Below are positions 33,603 through 44,500 of a DNA stretch of 64,000 bases, one piece after another. Below the pieces are notes generated by a model. It saw only the letters and a list, made by a program, of their open reading frames with translations, had not been told where the DNA came from and made no database searches. This DNA comes from Papilionanthe hookeriana x Papilionanthe teres (Eukaryota; Streptophyta; Magnoliopsida; Asparagales; Orchidaceae): NCBI GenBank assembly GCA_022702705.1, contig CM040429.1, positions 108,787,943-108,851,942 of the forward strand, read 5' to 3'. The position numbers and the translations under genes are program-made. The stretch's first letter is position 1, and each line of letters opens with the position of its first letter.

Positions 33603-35000
33603 GTCGGAAGAAGCCGCAATTCAGAATCCCTCTCGAAGATGAAAGAAACGAAGAATATAAATTGATGTACGAGAAGATTAACCACTATGTACATACTATG
33701 ACCCTGACCCCGATCCATTCTAATAAGATCGAGGGTATGGAGGTCAAAGAGGTACATAGCGGCGGTGCAAAGCCCATCAAATTCTACCGTGGTGCTCCTT
33801 CCTCCAAAACTGAAAATAATGTACAATTTGAAGATGCTACTTCATCGAATTAATGGAATTGCCTTTTGAGTGGTACTCTCCCTATGTTCAAAATTTAATT
33901 CAAGCGTGGTTTCTTACCTCGACAATGGACAAAAGGTCAATCACAACGTTTTGAAAATTTATGGAATAACTCCGGTCGTCCACCCAATTCAAAACATGGT
34001 CTCGGATTCGGCACAGTAGGATCAGTTGACGATACTGAATTTTGCTTGGTTGTCACTTGCGAGTCTAATGAAAACTGCATGGAAGCTACAGAAGAACTTG
34101 AAGATTTACAAATTGGAGACGCTCCACCAGAATTCGAAGAAGAGATCAAATCTACGATAGACGAGTTAACGGAAGTTAACTTAGGTACTAGCGAAGAACC
34201 TAGACCTACCTTTGTTAGCTCCTTACTCAATAAAGAAGACTCCGAAGAAATAATTAAGTTATTAATGGAATTTAAAGATTGTTTTGCTTGGAGCTATGAT
34301 GAGATGCCAGGTTTAGCTCCAGAGGTCGCAGTCCATAAGCTAGGAGTGGATCCTGCTTCTGTTCCAGTCAGACAAGGTCCCAGAAGAATGCGTCTAGAAA
34401 TCGAACAGCAAGTCATAGCTGAAGTTAAAAAGCTAATAGACGCTAAATTTGTCCATGAAGAACAATACCCGACTTGGTTAGCCAATGTGGTACCAATCAG
34501 GAAGAAAAATGGTCAGATTAGAATTTGTGTGGATTTCAGAGATTTAAACAAGGCATGTCCAAAAGATGAATTTCCTATACCGATCCCAGAATTAATGATC
34601 GACATCGCTTCAACACATGAAATATTCTCATTTATGGATCGATCTTCAGGATACAACCAGATAAAAATGGCTCCAGAAGATGAAAAACTTACGGCATTCG
34701 AACGCCGATCGAGTATATTGCTACACGGTGATGCCATTTGGATCGAAGAATGCGGGAGCAACCTACCGGAGAGCAATGACAAGAATTTTTGATGATCTCA
34801 TACACAATCAAGTCGAATGCTACGTGGATGATGTGGTCATCAAAAGCAAAGTAAAGGAAAACCACTCGTATGATTTGAGAATTGTTTTCGAACGATTAAG
34901 ACAATTTAACCTTAAGATGAATCCCTTAAAATGCGCCTTCGGCGTCACCTCCGGAAATTCTTAGGATTCGTTGTCCGACATCGTGGAATTGAAATCGACC
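33603..35000 (+). CDS. Reverse transcriptase (inner)
   Basis: A linker with TMTLTPIHSNKIEGMEVKEV and WSYDEMPGLAPEVAVHKL leads into RT. Conserved blocks in order are RLEIEQQVIAEVKKLIDAKF, VPIRKKNGQIRICVDFRDLN, FMDRSSGYNQIKMAPEDE, an MPFGSKNAGATY block and the catalytic YVDDVV (34821-34832), then LKMNPLKCAFGV. The order and wording are those of Ty3/gypsy RTs. The frame breaks near 33845, 33905, 34702 and 34955, while the catalytic motifs themselves are intact. It copies the element RNA into cDNA inside the particle. Confidence 0.9.
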
Positions 35001-35199
35001 CGGAAAATATTAAAGCCATCTTAGAAATGCCGCCTCCCGAACCTTAAAACAACTACGATCTTTTCAAGGGAAGGCTGGCATATCTTCGACGCTTTATCTC
35101 AAACTTGTCGAGTAGGTGTCGGCCTTTCTCGGCACTAGTTAAAAAGGACGCCAAATTTATTTGGGAAGAGAAATGCCGAGAGGGCCTTCGAGGACATTA

Positions 35200-35640
35200 A
35201 ACAATATTTAATGACACCTCCTGTCTTAGCGACCCCGGTCTCGGGTAGACCGCTGATACTTTATACCGCGGTTATAAATGACTCTCTCGGAGCCTTGTTA
35301 GCTCAGGTCAATGATAAGGGTAAAGAAAATGCTCTTTACTACCTAAGCCGTCGTTTACTTCCGACGGAAATAAGGTATCCCGCAATTGAAAAGCACTGTT
35401 TAGCCCTGATCTTCGCCGCTCAAAAGCTCAGGCATTACATGCTTTCTCATAAGGTCAACCTGATCTCGAAATTTAATCCATTGCAATACTTGATGAACCG
35501 TCCAACGCTTTCCGGCAGACTTGCCAGATGGTCAATGATATTATTGCAATTCGATATAACTTTCGTGCCTCTTCGTGCCGTAAAGGGACAAGTCCTAGCA
35601 GACTTCCTCGCAGCACACCCTTTGCCGGCAGAATCTCCTC
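35200..35640 (+). CDS. First (gypsy-type) RNase H domain, degenerate (inner)
   Basis: The domain reads LYTAVINDSLGALLAQ, YYLSRRLLPTEIRYPAIEKH, CLALIFAAQKLRHYMLSHKV and WSMILLQFDITFVPLRAVKG. The usual first motif TDAS is replaced by TAVINDS, so the catalytic aspartate set looks incomplete. This fits the known degeneration of the original RNase H in Tat elements that carry an archaeal-type RNase H; here it may act as a connection domain. The 200 bases before it (35001-35199) carry the RT C-terminus in broken frames. Confidence 0.85.
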
Positions 35641-35689
35641 TCAATGACGACTTGCCAGATGAACAAATAATGAGCCTAGAAGACCACGA

Positions 35690-36234
35690 TGATCGACGTT
35701 GGGAATTGTATTTCGACGGAGCATCTTCAAGCACATAAAGACGAAGAATCGCAAGTGATAGTGCCCGGTAAGGCGGGGATCGGACTAATCTTTATAACAC
35801 GGAGCGGGGGATGTTAAGATACTCCTACCACTTGACGAGCCGTGTACAAATAACGAAGCGAATACGAAGCCCTCGTAACGGGACCGGAATTAACTATTCA
35901 AATGGGTATAACGGACATCAACATTTACGGGGATTCGCAGTTAATCATTCAACAAATCGCCGGACAATACAGAATTTTAAAACCAAGACTCGAGCAATAC
36001 TTCCAGTATGCCATACAAGTTGTTGGAACGGATTCCAAATGTGACAATCTACGAAATTCCCGAAAGGAAAACGCTTTAGCGGATGCGCTAGCCCGTCTCG
36101 CAAAAGAATTTGCTCGTTTGCAAGATGAATCGGTGGAAGTGTCGGTTCACGGACGTCGGGTCCTATCACGGCTCGACATAGACACGATACACAAATCGAA
36201 AAAGAAAAAGGATCGGTTAGCGGCGGTGACGTGA
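35690..36234 (+). CDS. Archaeal-type RNase H (aRH) domain (inner)
   Basis: The acidic catalytic motifs are all present: YFDGASSS (Asp 35715-35717), NIYGDSQLIIQQIAGQ (Asp at about 35932) and ENALADALARLAKEFA (Asp at about 36082). Frame changes occur near 35737 (right after the first motif), 35810-35900 and 36035. The domain lies between the degenerate RNase H and integrase, the order reported for the Ogre group of Tat. It removes the RNA strand during cDNA synthesis. Confidence 0.85.
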
Positions 36235-36389
36235 AAACACGGAAGATTGGCGACAGCCATTAATAGATTACCCGCAAACGGGAAAACTACCGGACGATAG
36301 GTCGTTAGCCCACCGGATCAAGAAAAGAACTGCGTCCTATGCATTAATAAACAACACGTTATACGAAGGTCTTTTGATCAAATGTGGCT

Positions 36390-37499
36390 AAGATGCCTAA
36401 GCGGGTCCGAGGCCCGTGAAATTGTTAAAGAGGTGCATTCAGGACTCGTGGCGCTCACCGGTCGGGTCCGAAGATGAAAATGAAAATTAAAAGACTAGGG
36501 TACTACGGCCCTCGATGATGACCGACCGCATGAAAATCGCCAAGAGCTGTCACCAGTGTTAAGTGCACGGAGTGGTTCTACACCAACCTCCAAATGTGCT
36601 ACATCCGACAATTGCGTCATGGCCATTTGAATGTTGGGGCACGGATATAGTGGGTCCAATAGAACCACCATCTTCAAAAGGACATCGCTTCATTCTTGCG
36701 GCTACAGACTACTTTTCTAAATGGGCAGAGGCAGTTCCACTTAGAGAAGTGAAAGCACATCACGTGCTACAATTTTTCAAGAACCAAGTTGTCTACCGTT
36801 TCGGAGTGCCGCGCAGGATCATCTCAGATAATGGGTCAGCATTCAGAAGCACACAAATCATCAATTTTGTCAGGAGACACGGAATCGACTGGAGATATTC
36901 AATAATTTACTACCCAAGAGCAAACGGCCTTGCTGAGGCTTTTAATAAAACTCTCGTTCAAATTTTAAAGAAAACCTTGGACGATAATAAGAGAAATTGG
37001 CACGAGAAATTGTTAGAAGCCTTATGGGCCTACCGGACAACCTTCAGAACTCCTACTCAAGCTACGCCTTACGCTGCGGTGTATGGGTCCGAGGCGGTGT
37101 TACCCTTAGAGGTCCGGCTTCCTTCACTCGGAATCGCGAGCTTGCAAACAAAATCACGACGAAGAGAATGTCAAATTACGACTAGAAGAATTGGAAAACC
37201 TGGAAGGGAAAAGACTTGCAGCGCAGCAGAATTTAGAACTATACCAAGCTAAGATGGTTCAAGCCCATGACAGACTGGTCCGCCCAAGAACCTTCAAAGT
37301 TGGCAACTTAGTTCTCGTTCTCAAGAGACCTATTCTTGCACTCCGCAAGATAGGAGGAAAATTTGAACCCACTTGGGAGGGACCGTTTGTAGTTGAGGCA
37401 GTCTACTCGGGAGGCTCCTACCGGTTAGTGAATTGCCGAGGAGAACGACATATGCTTCCGATCAATGGACGATACTTGAAAAAGTATTACGCTACCTGA
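36390..37499 (+). CDS. Integrase and pol C-terminus (inner)
   Basis: The zinc domain is at about 36420-36575; its CxxC partly reads as CHQC with a stop-like TAA at the following Cys-Gln position (GTGTTAAGTGC against GTGCCAAGTGC outside). The catalytic core is open from 36563: Asp 36644-36646 (WGTDIVGPI), Asp 36827-36829 (IISDNGSAF) and Glu 36935-36937 (NGLAEAFNKTL). The last two codons are 36 apart, giving an exact D,D35E. WHEKLLEALWAYRTTFRTPT follows. The C-terminal FEPTWEGPFVVEAVYSGGSY region ends with LKKYYAT and TGA 37497-37499. A frame change near 37135 is the only break in the last 900 bases. Confidence 0.92.
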
Positions 37500-37773
37500 T
37501 GTTTCGAAGGAATGAATTTTCCATCCCTAGAAGCACGGGTCCGAACCCAAAATAATAAAAAAAATGTGTGCTAAAATAAATAAAATCATGATAATAAAGT
37601 TTTCCTTGTTTTCTCTCTTCCAAATCAAAATCTCTTTCCTGATCTTTTCCTACTTCATTCCTGTTGAATTTAAAAATAATAATAATAAAAAAAACTGTCT
37701 TTAATAAACATTTTCTTAATGTTCTTGTTCTTAGTACAGCCCCTGATCCTTTTCCTTGTCTTTTCGCAGGGAA
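37500..37773 (+). promoter_or_regulatory. pol to AlkB-ORF gap with candidate 3' splice site (inner)
   Basis: This 274-bp non-coding gap is A/T-rich and ends in a pyrimidine-rich run (TGATCCTTTTCCTTGTC, then TTTTCGCAG|G, AG at 37768-37769), four bases before the ATG. Branch-point-like CTTAAT words lie upstream. The outer copy is nearly identical. A splice to this site would put the AlkB ORF first on a subgenomic RNA; the donor is unknown, with AAG|GTATGG in the LTR leader a candidate. Confidence 0.5.
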
Positions 37774-39252
37774 ATGTCGAACGGGCGGTTGGTCCTGAAC
37801 TTTAGAAATGGCGTAAGCTTTGCACTCGACGAAAAGAGGGTGAAAGATGGAGCGATAATAGAGATCGACTCGGACTTCGCACCGGCGAGCCCGCAATACG
37901 AGGAAAGTGACCGGGTCCCGATTGACCGAGAGGAACCGCCCGGTCGGACGATAATGAAAGTGGGTGGCCCAAGCCACCAATCCAACGAATAAGAAAAGAA
38001 AAACAAACACCGAAGAAGACAAGAGAATCAAATGCAGTAGTCGCTACGGCGGAGGGCGAGCTTGTCGGCGCCACGCCCACGAAACTCGGGAAGTACGAAG
38101 AGCTACTCTCACGGTAACTCAACGAAGAAATAAAAATCGTCGTATCCGCAAGATGTTAACTAAATTAGCAGCGGACCAGCGCGACGAGACAGATTGCTAC
38201 TGCCGGTGCATATACCTCGAGGATACCGGTTCGCCGAGAACTCGAAGGAAGGAGGCCAGCTCCAAGGATAACAGAAGAAACCAGAGAAATCTCGAGAAGA
38301 ACAGAAGAAAGAAGGCTACAACGCCACCAGACAAAGCCACCGGTAATGCATAACCTTGTTGCAGAAGCAACCCCGGAGGATGTCCCGACGGACATCATCC
38401 CCGAGGAGCCGAGGTATGCAGGAGAACGTGAAGGGATTGAGCCATATATCCCACGAGTACGTCACCGTGGCCTCGCCATTTGCAAATTATACCGGAATAC
38501 GAGCTAGAAAGAATACGAGAAGGTCGAGAAGAAAACTTTCGAATACTTCGAGAGAATCGGAGGCGAGGAGGATCAATATACTGAAGGCCTCGAGCTACAT
38601 ACGGACGTGTTCTCGAATATGAACAACAACAAATCGTGGATCGCATCCGAGATTTGAAAAAGATGGGCCGAGCGAGTGTCGCTTAAGAGAAAACACTTAC
38701 TCGGAACCCCGGAGATGGATGCCGTGGAAGGGAGAATTACAATACAATGTGGATGCTCGCTACAACTTCGCAGAAGACAGGAAGGGAAACCCACCGGGGA
38801 TACTCCGTCATGGCCGAGTGGATCCAATTCCATTAGTCATTAAAAGGATGGTAAAAAGAATGATAACATGGAGGGTACGCCGGCGGATTGCATACCCAAC
38901 AGTTGCATCATTAATATTTACAAAAAGGGTGATCGCATACCCCCGCACATAGATCACCACGACTTTGTCGGACCTTTACGCACGCTTTCTTTTCCGAACG
39001 AGTGTAATATCATGTTCGGATCGACCTCCGGATAGCAGGCCCGGGTGAGTTCCGAGGGCCGATAAAGATACCATTACCGGTAGGTTCCGTCATGATATCG
39101 AAGGGCAACGGAGCGGATGTCGCTAAACATTGCATACCGTGAGTACCAGTGAAGCGGATCTCGGTTACTTTCGAAGGATGGATGACGAGAAAGCACCTTA
39201 CCACTTCCGGCCGGACCCGGAGTTAGAGAGCCTCCGACCCTACGAGCTGTGA
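37774..39252 (+). CDS. Extra 3' ORF with AlkB-type 2OG-Fe(II) dioxygenase domain (inner)
   Basis: The first 250 residues (MSNGRLVLNFRNGVSFALDE, then charged linker) match no family I know. From about 38580 the sequence follows plant ALKBH9/ALKBH10 mRNA m6A demethylases block by block: GLELHTDVF, a RRWMP patch, GNPPGILRHGRVDP, PHIDHHDFV, SECNI-like NECNIMFGS, KIPLPV, GNGADVAKHCIP and VKRIS. Iron ligands are His 38946-38948, Asp 38952-38954 and distal His 39128-39130; the 2-oxoglutarate-binding Arg is in VKRIS. The reaction would be oxidative removal of methyl groups from RNA. Frame changes occur near 37985, 38610, 38690, 38870-38880, 39020 and 39170, several at CAG/CTG sites. The stop is TGA 39250-39252, or TGA near 39366 in the frame used by the outer copy. 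Confidence 0.9.
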
Positions 39253-40054
39253 GTTGCATGGAAAATATCACACCTCCAACGTACATCCATACGGCATCCT
39301 TGCCAAGGATGGCTTGGAAGGTGATGTTATTGACCATGTACCTCACTATTCAGACATGGATTTTTGACAGATACCCTTTTGGATGAATCGACAAAGATCA
39401 TACATAGTTCGTTTTGAGTCTATATGGATTGTATGAGATGTATTCCAGATCGAGTTGTATGATGTATCTTCAACATGATTGGAATGAAAGTGACCATGTC
39501 ACAATTTTGGCCTGCACCTCTTTTGTGCAAAACGACTGGGAAACGCCATTAAAGTTAAATGAACTTCGAACAAAGAACAGAAAAGAAACAAAAAGGAATA
39601 AAAGAAAACTTTCCTTAAAAATCTAAAAAATGATAAACTCCAAATTCACGATAAAATAAAGTTTGAATCGTTAAAAGACAAACAAAATGACCACAAATTT
39701 TAAATCCAATTTCAAATTCAATCTTTCCAAATTTCAAATCAAACCTCAATCAAATTCAAACTTAACCTTCCAAATCTGAAATCCAATCCGTTCTACTCTC
39801 TCCCTTGTCTGGGATGGAAGCGGTTGATTCCATTGACACGGATCGAATCTGATGGCGAGGAATCATATCCAACCCAAACCAGCAACTTTCAATCAACTCT
39901 TTTGAATAGGGATATGTAGCATCTACATATTCCCTCCTAATCTATTTCATTCCATGAAAGTCTTTTACAATTTTCATGAAATTCTCGAAACGCCAAAATT
40001 CCACACTTTTCAAATCAACACTACAAATCCTTGCAAAATCAAAATTCAAAATCA
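39253..40054 (+). other. 3' untranslated region before the minisatellite (inner)
   Basis: It is non-coding after the AlkB ORF. The first 350 bases (GATCATACATA, CATGATTGGAATGAAAGTGA words) match the outer copy at 49560-49900, and the A-rich middle (39560-39680) is also shared. From about 39780 the two copies part and only short words agree. Nothing else recognisable is seen. Confidence 0.6.
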
Positions 40055-41165
40055 AACTCTTGGGGTCGAGGATTTTACATCCGAGAGTGCATTGCTTTAG
40101 GATTCTTTCCCTATCGCAATGAAATACATCAAAATTAAACTCTTGGGGTCGAGGATTTTACATCCGAGACTGCATTGCTTTAGGATTCTTTCCCTATCGC
40201 AATGAAATACATCAAAATTAAACTCTTGGGGTTGAGGATTTTACATCTGAGACTGCATTGCTTTAGGATTCTTTCCCTTTTGCAATGAAATTAAACCTTT
40301 GGGGTCGAGGATTTTACATCCGAGACTGTATTGCTTTAGGATTCTTCCCCTATTGCAATGAAATTAAACCTTTGGGGTCGAGGATTTTACATCCGAGACT
40401 GCATTGCTTTAGGATTCTTTCCCTATCGCAATGAAATTAAACCTTTGGGGTCGAGGATTTTACATCCGAGACCGCATCGTTTTAGGATTCTTTTCCTATT
40501 GCAATGAAATTAAACCTTTGGGGTCGAGGATTTTACATCCGAGACTGCATTGCTTTAGGATTCTTTCCCTATTGCACTGAAATTAAACCTTTGGGGTTGA
40601 GGATTTTACATCCGAGACTGCATTGCTTTAGGATTCTTTCCCTATTGCACTGAAATTAAACCTTTGGGGTCGAGGATTTTACATCCGAGGCTGCATTGCT
40701 TTAGGATTCTTTCCCTATTGCAATGAAATTAAACCTTTGGGATTGAGGATTTTATATCCGAGACTGCATTGCTTTAGGATTCTTTCCCTATTGCAATGAA
40801 ATTAAACCTTTGGGGCTGAGGATTTTACATCCGAGACCGCATCGCTTTAGGATTCTTTCCCTATTGCAATGAAATTAAACCTTTGGGGTCGAGGATTTTA
40901 CATCCGAGACTGCATTGCTTTAGGACTCTTTCCCTATCGCAATGAAATACATCAAATTCAAACTCTTGGGGTCGAGGATTTTACATCCGAGACTGCATTG
41001 CTTTAGGATTCTTTCCCTATTGCAATGAAATACATCAAAATCAAACTCTTGAGGTTAAGGATTTTACATCCAATACCACATTGCTCCGAGATCTCTCCTC
41101 ATTGTAATGATTCAATCCAATCAAGTCAATTTTCTTTTGAGGTCGAGGATGTTACATCTAAAACC
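40055..41165 (+). repeat. Minisatellite array of 70-85 bp units (inner 3' UTR)
   Basis: There are about 14-15 tandem units, each starting CTTGGGGTCGAGGATTTTAC or CTTTGGGGTCGAGG and carrying CATTGCTTTAGGATTCTTTC and GCAATGAAAT. Longer units (about 84 bp) contain an extra ACATCAAAATTAA and lie at the two ends; shorter ones (about 73 bp) fill the middle. CATTGC and GCAATG within each unit form a short inverted repeat. The last one or two units are diverged. Tandem repeats in the 3' UTR are a known feature of Tat-lineage elements. Confidence 0.93.
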
Positions 41166-41526
41166 ACAAAATTTCAATTTTCATTTCAAATCAAATCCCT
41201 TCAAAATTAATCTTAACAAAACTTCAATCTAAATGAAAACTCAAAATCTAAACTTACACATCAAAACTTAAACTAAAACAAAACAAAAATCTAAATCGAA
41301 ATTCCCCCAGATCATGTGATTTGGGACTCACTCCCTTTTCCCTTCCCCAGCGAGAGTTCAGGAATCTCCAGTCTCAGAGATATACTTGACACTCCCCAGC
41401 GGAAATTCTTCTACTTCGTCCTAAGTTTGTCACTTGGACATCTGTGTTGGTTTTGTTGATCTTTTCGGTCAACGCCAATACGCGCGGTGTGCTTGGTTAG
41501 CACACCACACCTATCAGGGGTCCATT
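41166..41526 (+). other. Conserved 3' terminal internal region and polypurine-tract position (inner)
   Basis: This 360-bp stretch matches the outer copy at about 52120-52474. It contains an 8-bp perfect stem GGTGTGCT (41476-41483) and AGCACACC (41489-41496). The LTR3 start is preceded by CAGGGGTCCATT; the GGGG run is the only purine-rich word in the normal polypurine-tract position, so the tract is short or atypical. The same G run (CGGGGG) is at the outer 3' LTR. Confidence 0.6.
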
Positions 41527-44500
41527 TGTTGACCTCATTTTTGGTGAGGTCTTCTCTTCTTCTCTTTAGTACTTAGGATCTAGCCTTAGGCTTTTCCTTC
41601 GACTATCCTAGAGGATTAAAATTGGGACCCACCACTTAGAAATTCAAACCACTTCCTAACTCCCTGCCAACTCCACAAACTTGATTGTAGACCCCTAATC
41701 ACCTAGAGGGTTGAAATTAAAAGTGGAAGTTTAAAGGATGAGTTCCCATAGGACTCTTTGGCCTTAGGACTGCCCTGGGTGGCCTGGCCTGGTGAAGGGG
41801 CTGACTTACACACACACTACACCTATACACTACACTTTCACACACCTCTTAAAACTACACCCATACCCAATTTGACCTCCTGACTCATGCAAGTGGTTCA
41901 CATGGATGGTCCTTAACCCCTAAGCCCTTAGCTAAGAGGGTTAGGAACAACATAGTGGATGCCTCAAATGAGTCCCTTCATGGCTCATGTGGGCTTGATA
42001 TGGCTTCATGGCTCAACCAAAATGATTCCATTTCACTTACATTTACCCAAGCTTCAATTTTCCAAATTTTCAATTTTTGACCCCCGGGGCCCTACACCCG
42101 CCTAGCCTACCCAAAACCCTTAAAATTACCCAAAATTTTCAAATCACCCAAAATTCCCCAAAAACATTCCTAAACATTTCCTCACCAATCAAATTAATCA
42201 TCCATACCCAAAAATATCAAAAATTCCAAAAATACCTCCCAATACCCTCCAAATACCCAAAATGCCCCTCTTGACCCAAAAATCCAAAAATTCAGAAAAT
42301 TCCCAGAAAATTCCAGAAAATCCCAAATATCCCCAATTTCATTTTGTTAAACTACACCATGGGCCAATTTTGTCAATTTACCCCACTTTTATCAAAACCC
42401 CCAATTTGACCCATTTTAACCCAAAGTGAACCCAATGTCAAACCAAACCTACCCAATTGACCCAAATTCTAGTCCAATTCAATTCTAAACTTCAATTCAA
42501 CATCCCCAACACCAATCTAGACCAAATCCAAGCCCAATTTGATTGACATTTGGATCCAATTTTACTTTTGGCCTTAAAGCCCAATTGGGACCCATGACCC
42601 AAACCTAACCCAAACTCACCCAATTCAACTCCAATTAACCCCAAATCTTTTCTAAACCTTCCTTAACATCCCTACAAATAAAACACTAACATGATTTGCC
42701 CAACATTTAAGCCCAAACCCCACTTAAATTCAACCCAAAACCAAAAAAACCCAATTTTGACCTAAACCCAAACCTAACCCAAATAAGCCCAAACCCCAAA
42801 ATCAAAGCCCAACCAAAGTCAAAACCTCTTTGAAACACTCCCATAAACATTTCCCAACATTAATTTTACATCAATTTCAACCCTAGCCCAACATTGGCCA
42901 GGTTAGCCCAATTTGACCTATATTGGCTCATTCACCAAAGAAGCCCAAATTCAACCCAATTCAAACCCAAATCACTCCCAATTTGCTCCAAGTCACTCAT
43001 GAGACATCCATGAGCTAAACCCAACAATTATTTGGCCCAATCCTTTACTAAAATTCCATCCTAAAAATCCATTTTAAAATCCAAAAGCCCACTTCCCTAA
43101 ACCTTCCTAAAAGCCCATTTCCACCAAATACAAAAGCCCAAAATTGGCCCTAAAGCCCACATGACATTTCCATTTGCCATCCATTTAATCAAAGCCATTC
43201 CCTAAGTTATAATCCCATCATCAAATAATTCCAAATCAAGCCTCATGCCAAATCACCCCTAAATACCAAAATTTTTCTTAAATCCATTTCCATGAAATTG
43301 ACTTGACTTTTCCCAAGCCAAAGGTGAGCCATGAAGCCATGCATGAGCCACATGGAAGCCATGAGAGCCTCTTTACATGTCACCATGCCATTTTGGGCAA
43401 AAGGAGGAGACTCTTTCCTTAATTCCTAAAGGTGATTAACCACTCCCATGATTCCACTAAATCTTGCTTAAGCTTAATTGTACTTGGATGGTGACCATTC
43501 CCCACTGATTAAGCTGACCTAAATCACTTTCTATTCAACCTAAACAAAGCCTTAGGTGGTGCACCTAGCCCAAATGGAGGGGTTGACCAATTTGAGCCAA
43601 AATGAGCCCTCTCCCATTCCATTCTAATCCAAGCCTTTTACACATGGCATTTGCCAATTGCCCACACTAAACCCCAGCCCTGACCCACCTGAACAAGATG
43701 GTGACCAATGCCTGGCCGGCCAGCCACCAGGCCGCCGGAAAACACCATGGCCGAGAGCTCACATGTGAGCCAACTTTGGAATTCTCCCTTGCTGAGCTGC
43801 CCCATGCCCAATGGCCACCATGGCTGTTCTTCCCATGCCCAGAGCAGCTGATCCCCAGCCTTAAACCCCCCTGGGAGGCCCTCCAGCCTCTCCTATTTAA
43901 ACCCCTCACCCTCACGGCCAAAGAAGGTGCTGAACCAGACCATACCAAAACTCTGCCAAAATCACTCCTCACTCCCCTCCAGACTTAGAGCAATCGATCC
44001 CCACTCGTTCTCCTCGCTCTAATCCCCATCGATCGAGCTCAATTTTGGAGCTCAATTCTCGGGCTAGAACAGGACACTCCCGAATCCTTCACCAAAATCA
44101 AATTAAACTCACCTACACCTTCACCGAGTCAAGAGAAGAAGTTTTCCAGGTGAAAGCCCCTCTCCGAGGCCACCCGGTTGTTCCGGACTCCAAAGGTTGT
44201 GATCGGCCGTGGTGGAAACTACACCTAGGCAATTCACCACATCCCCAGGCTTCATCCCTAGCCTCCTACAGCTCCAACGAACGTGCCGAACATCTCTGAT
44301 CGAGGCTTCACCTCTCAGAGCCAAGGTATGGATCAATTCTTCATCCCGAGCTTCTGAACATTCTCCATTTCAAATGCCTTAATTTCAATGCATGATCACC
44401 GTATAGATGTGTTCGTCTCTTCAAGACGAATCCATAGAGCACAAGAACATGAAAATCCGTTAAGTATTGAGTGAGATATTAGGGATTTAGTGTGGGCGGT

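Noticed and set aside
33340..34370. An Ogre-type intron between protease and RT
   Set aside because: Frames with element-like protein sequence can be followed through most of this stretch, and no convincing donor/acceptor pair was seen. It is not excluded.
37774..39252. An env-like gene after pol
   Set aside because: There is no signal peptide, transmembrane segment or fusion-peptide-like stretch, and the 3' half matches AlkB instead.
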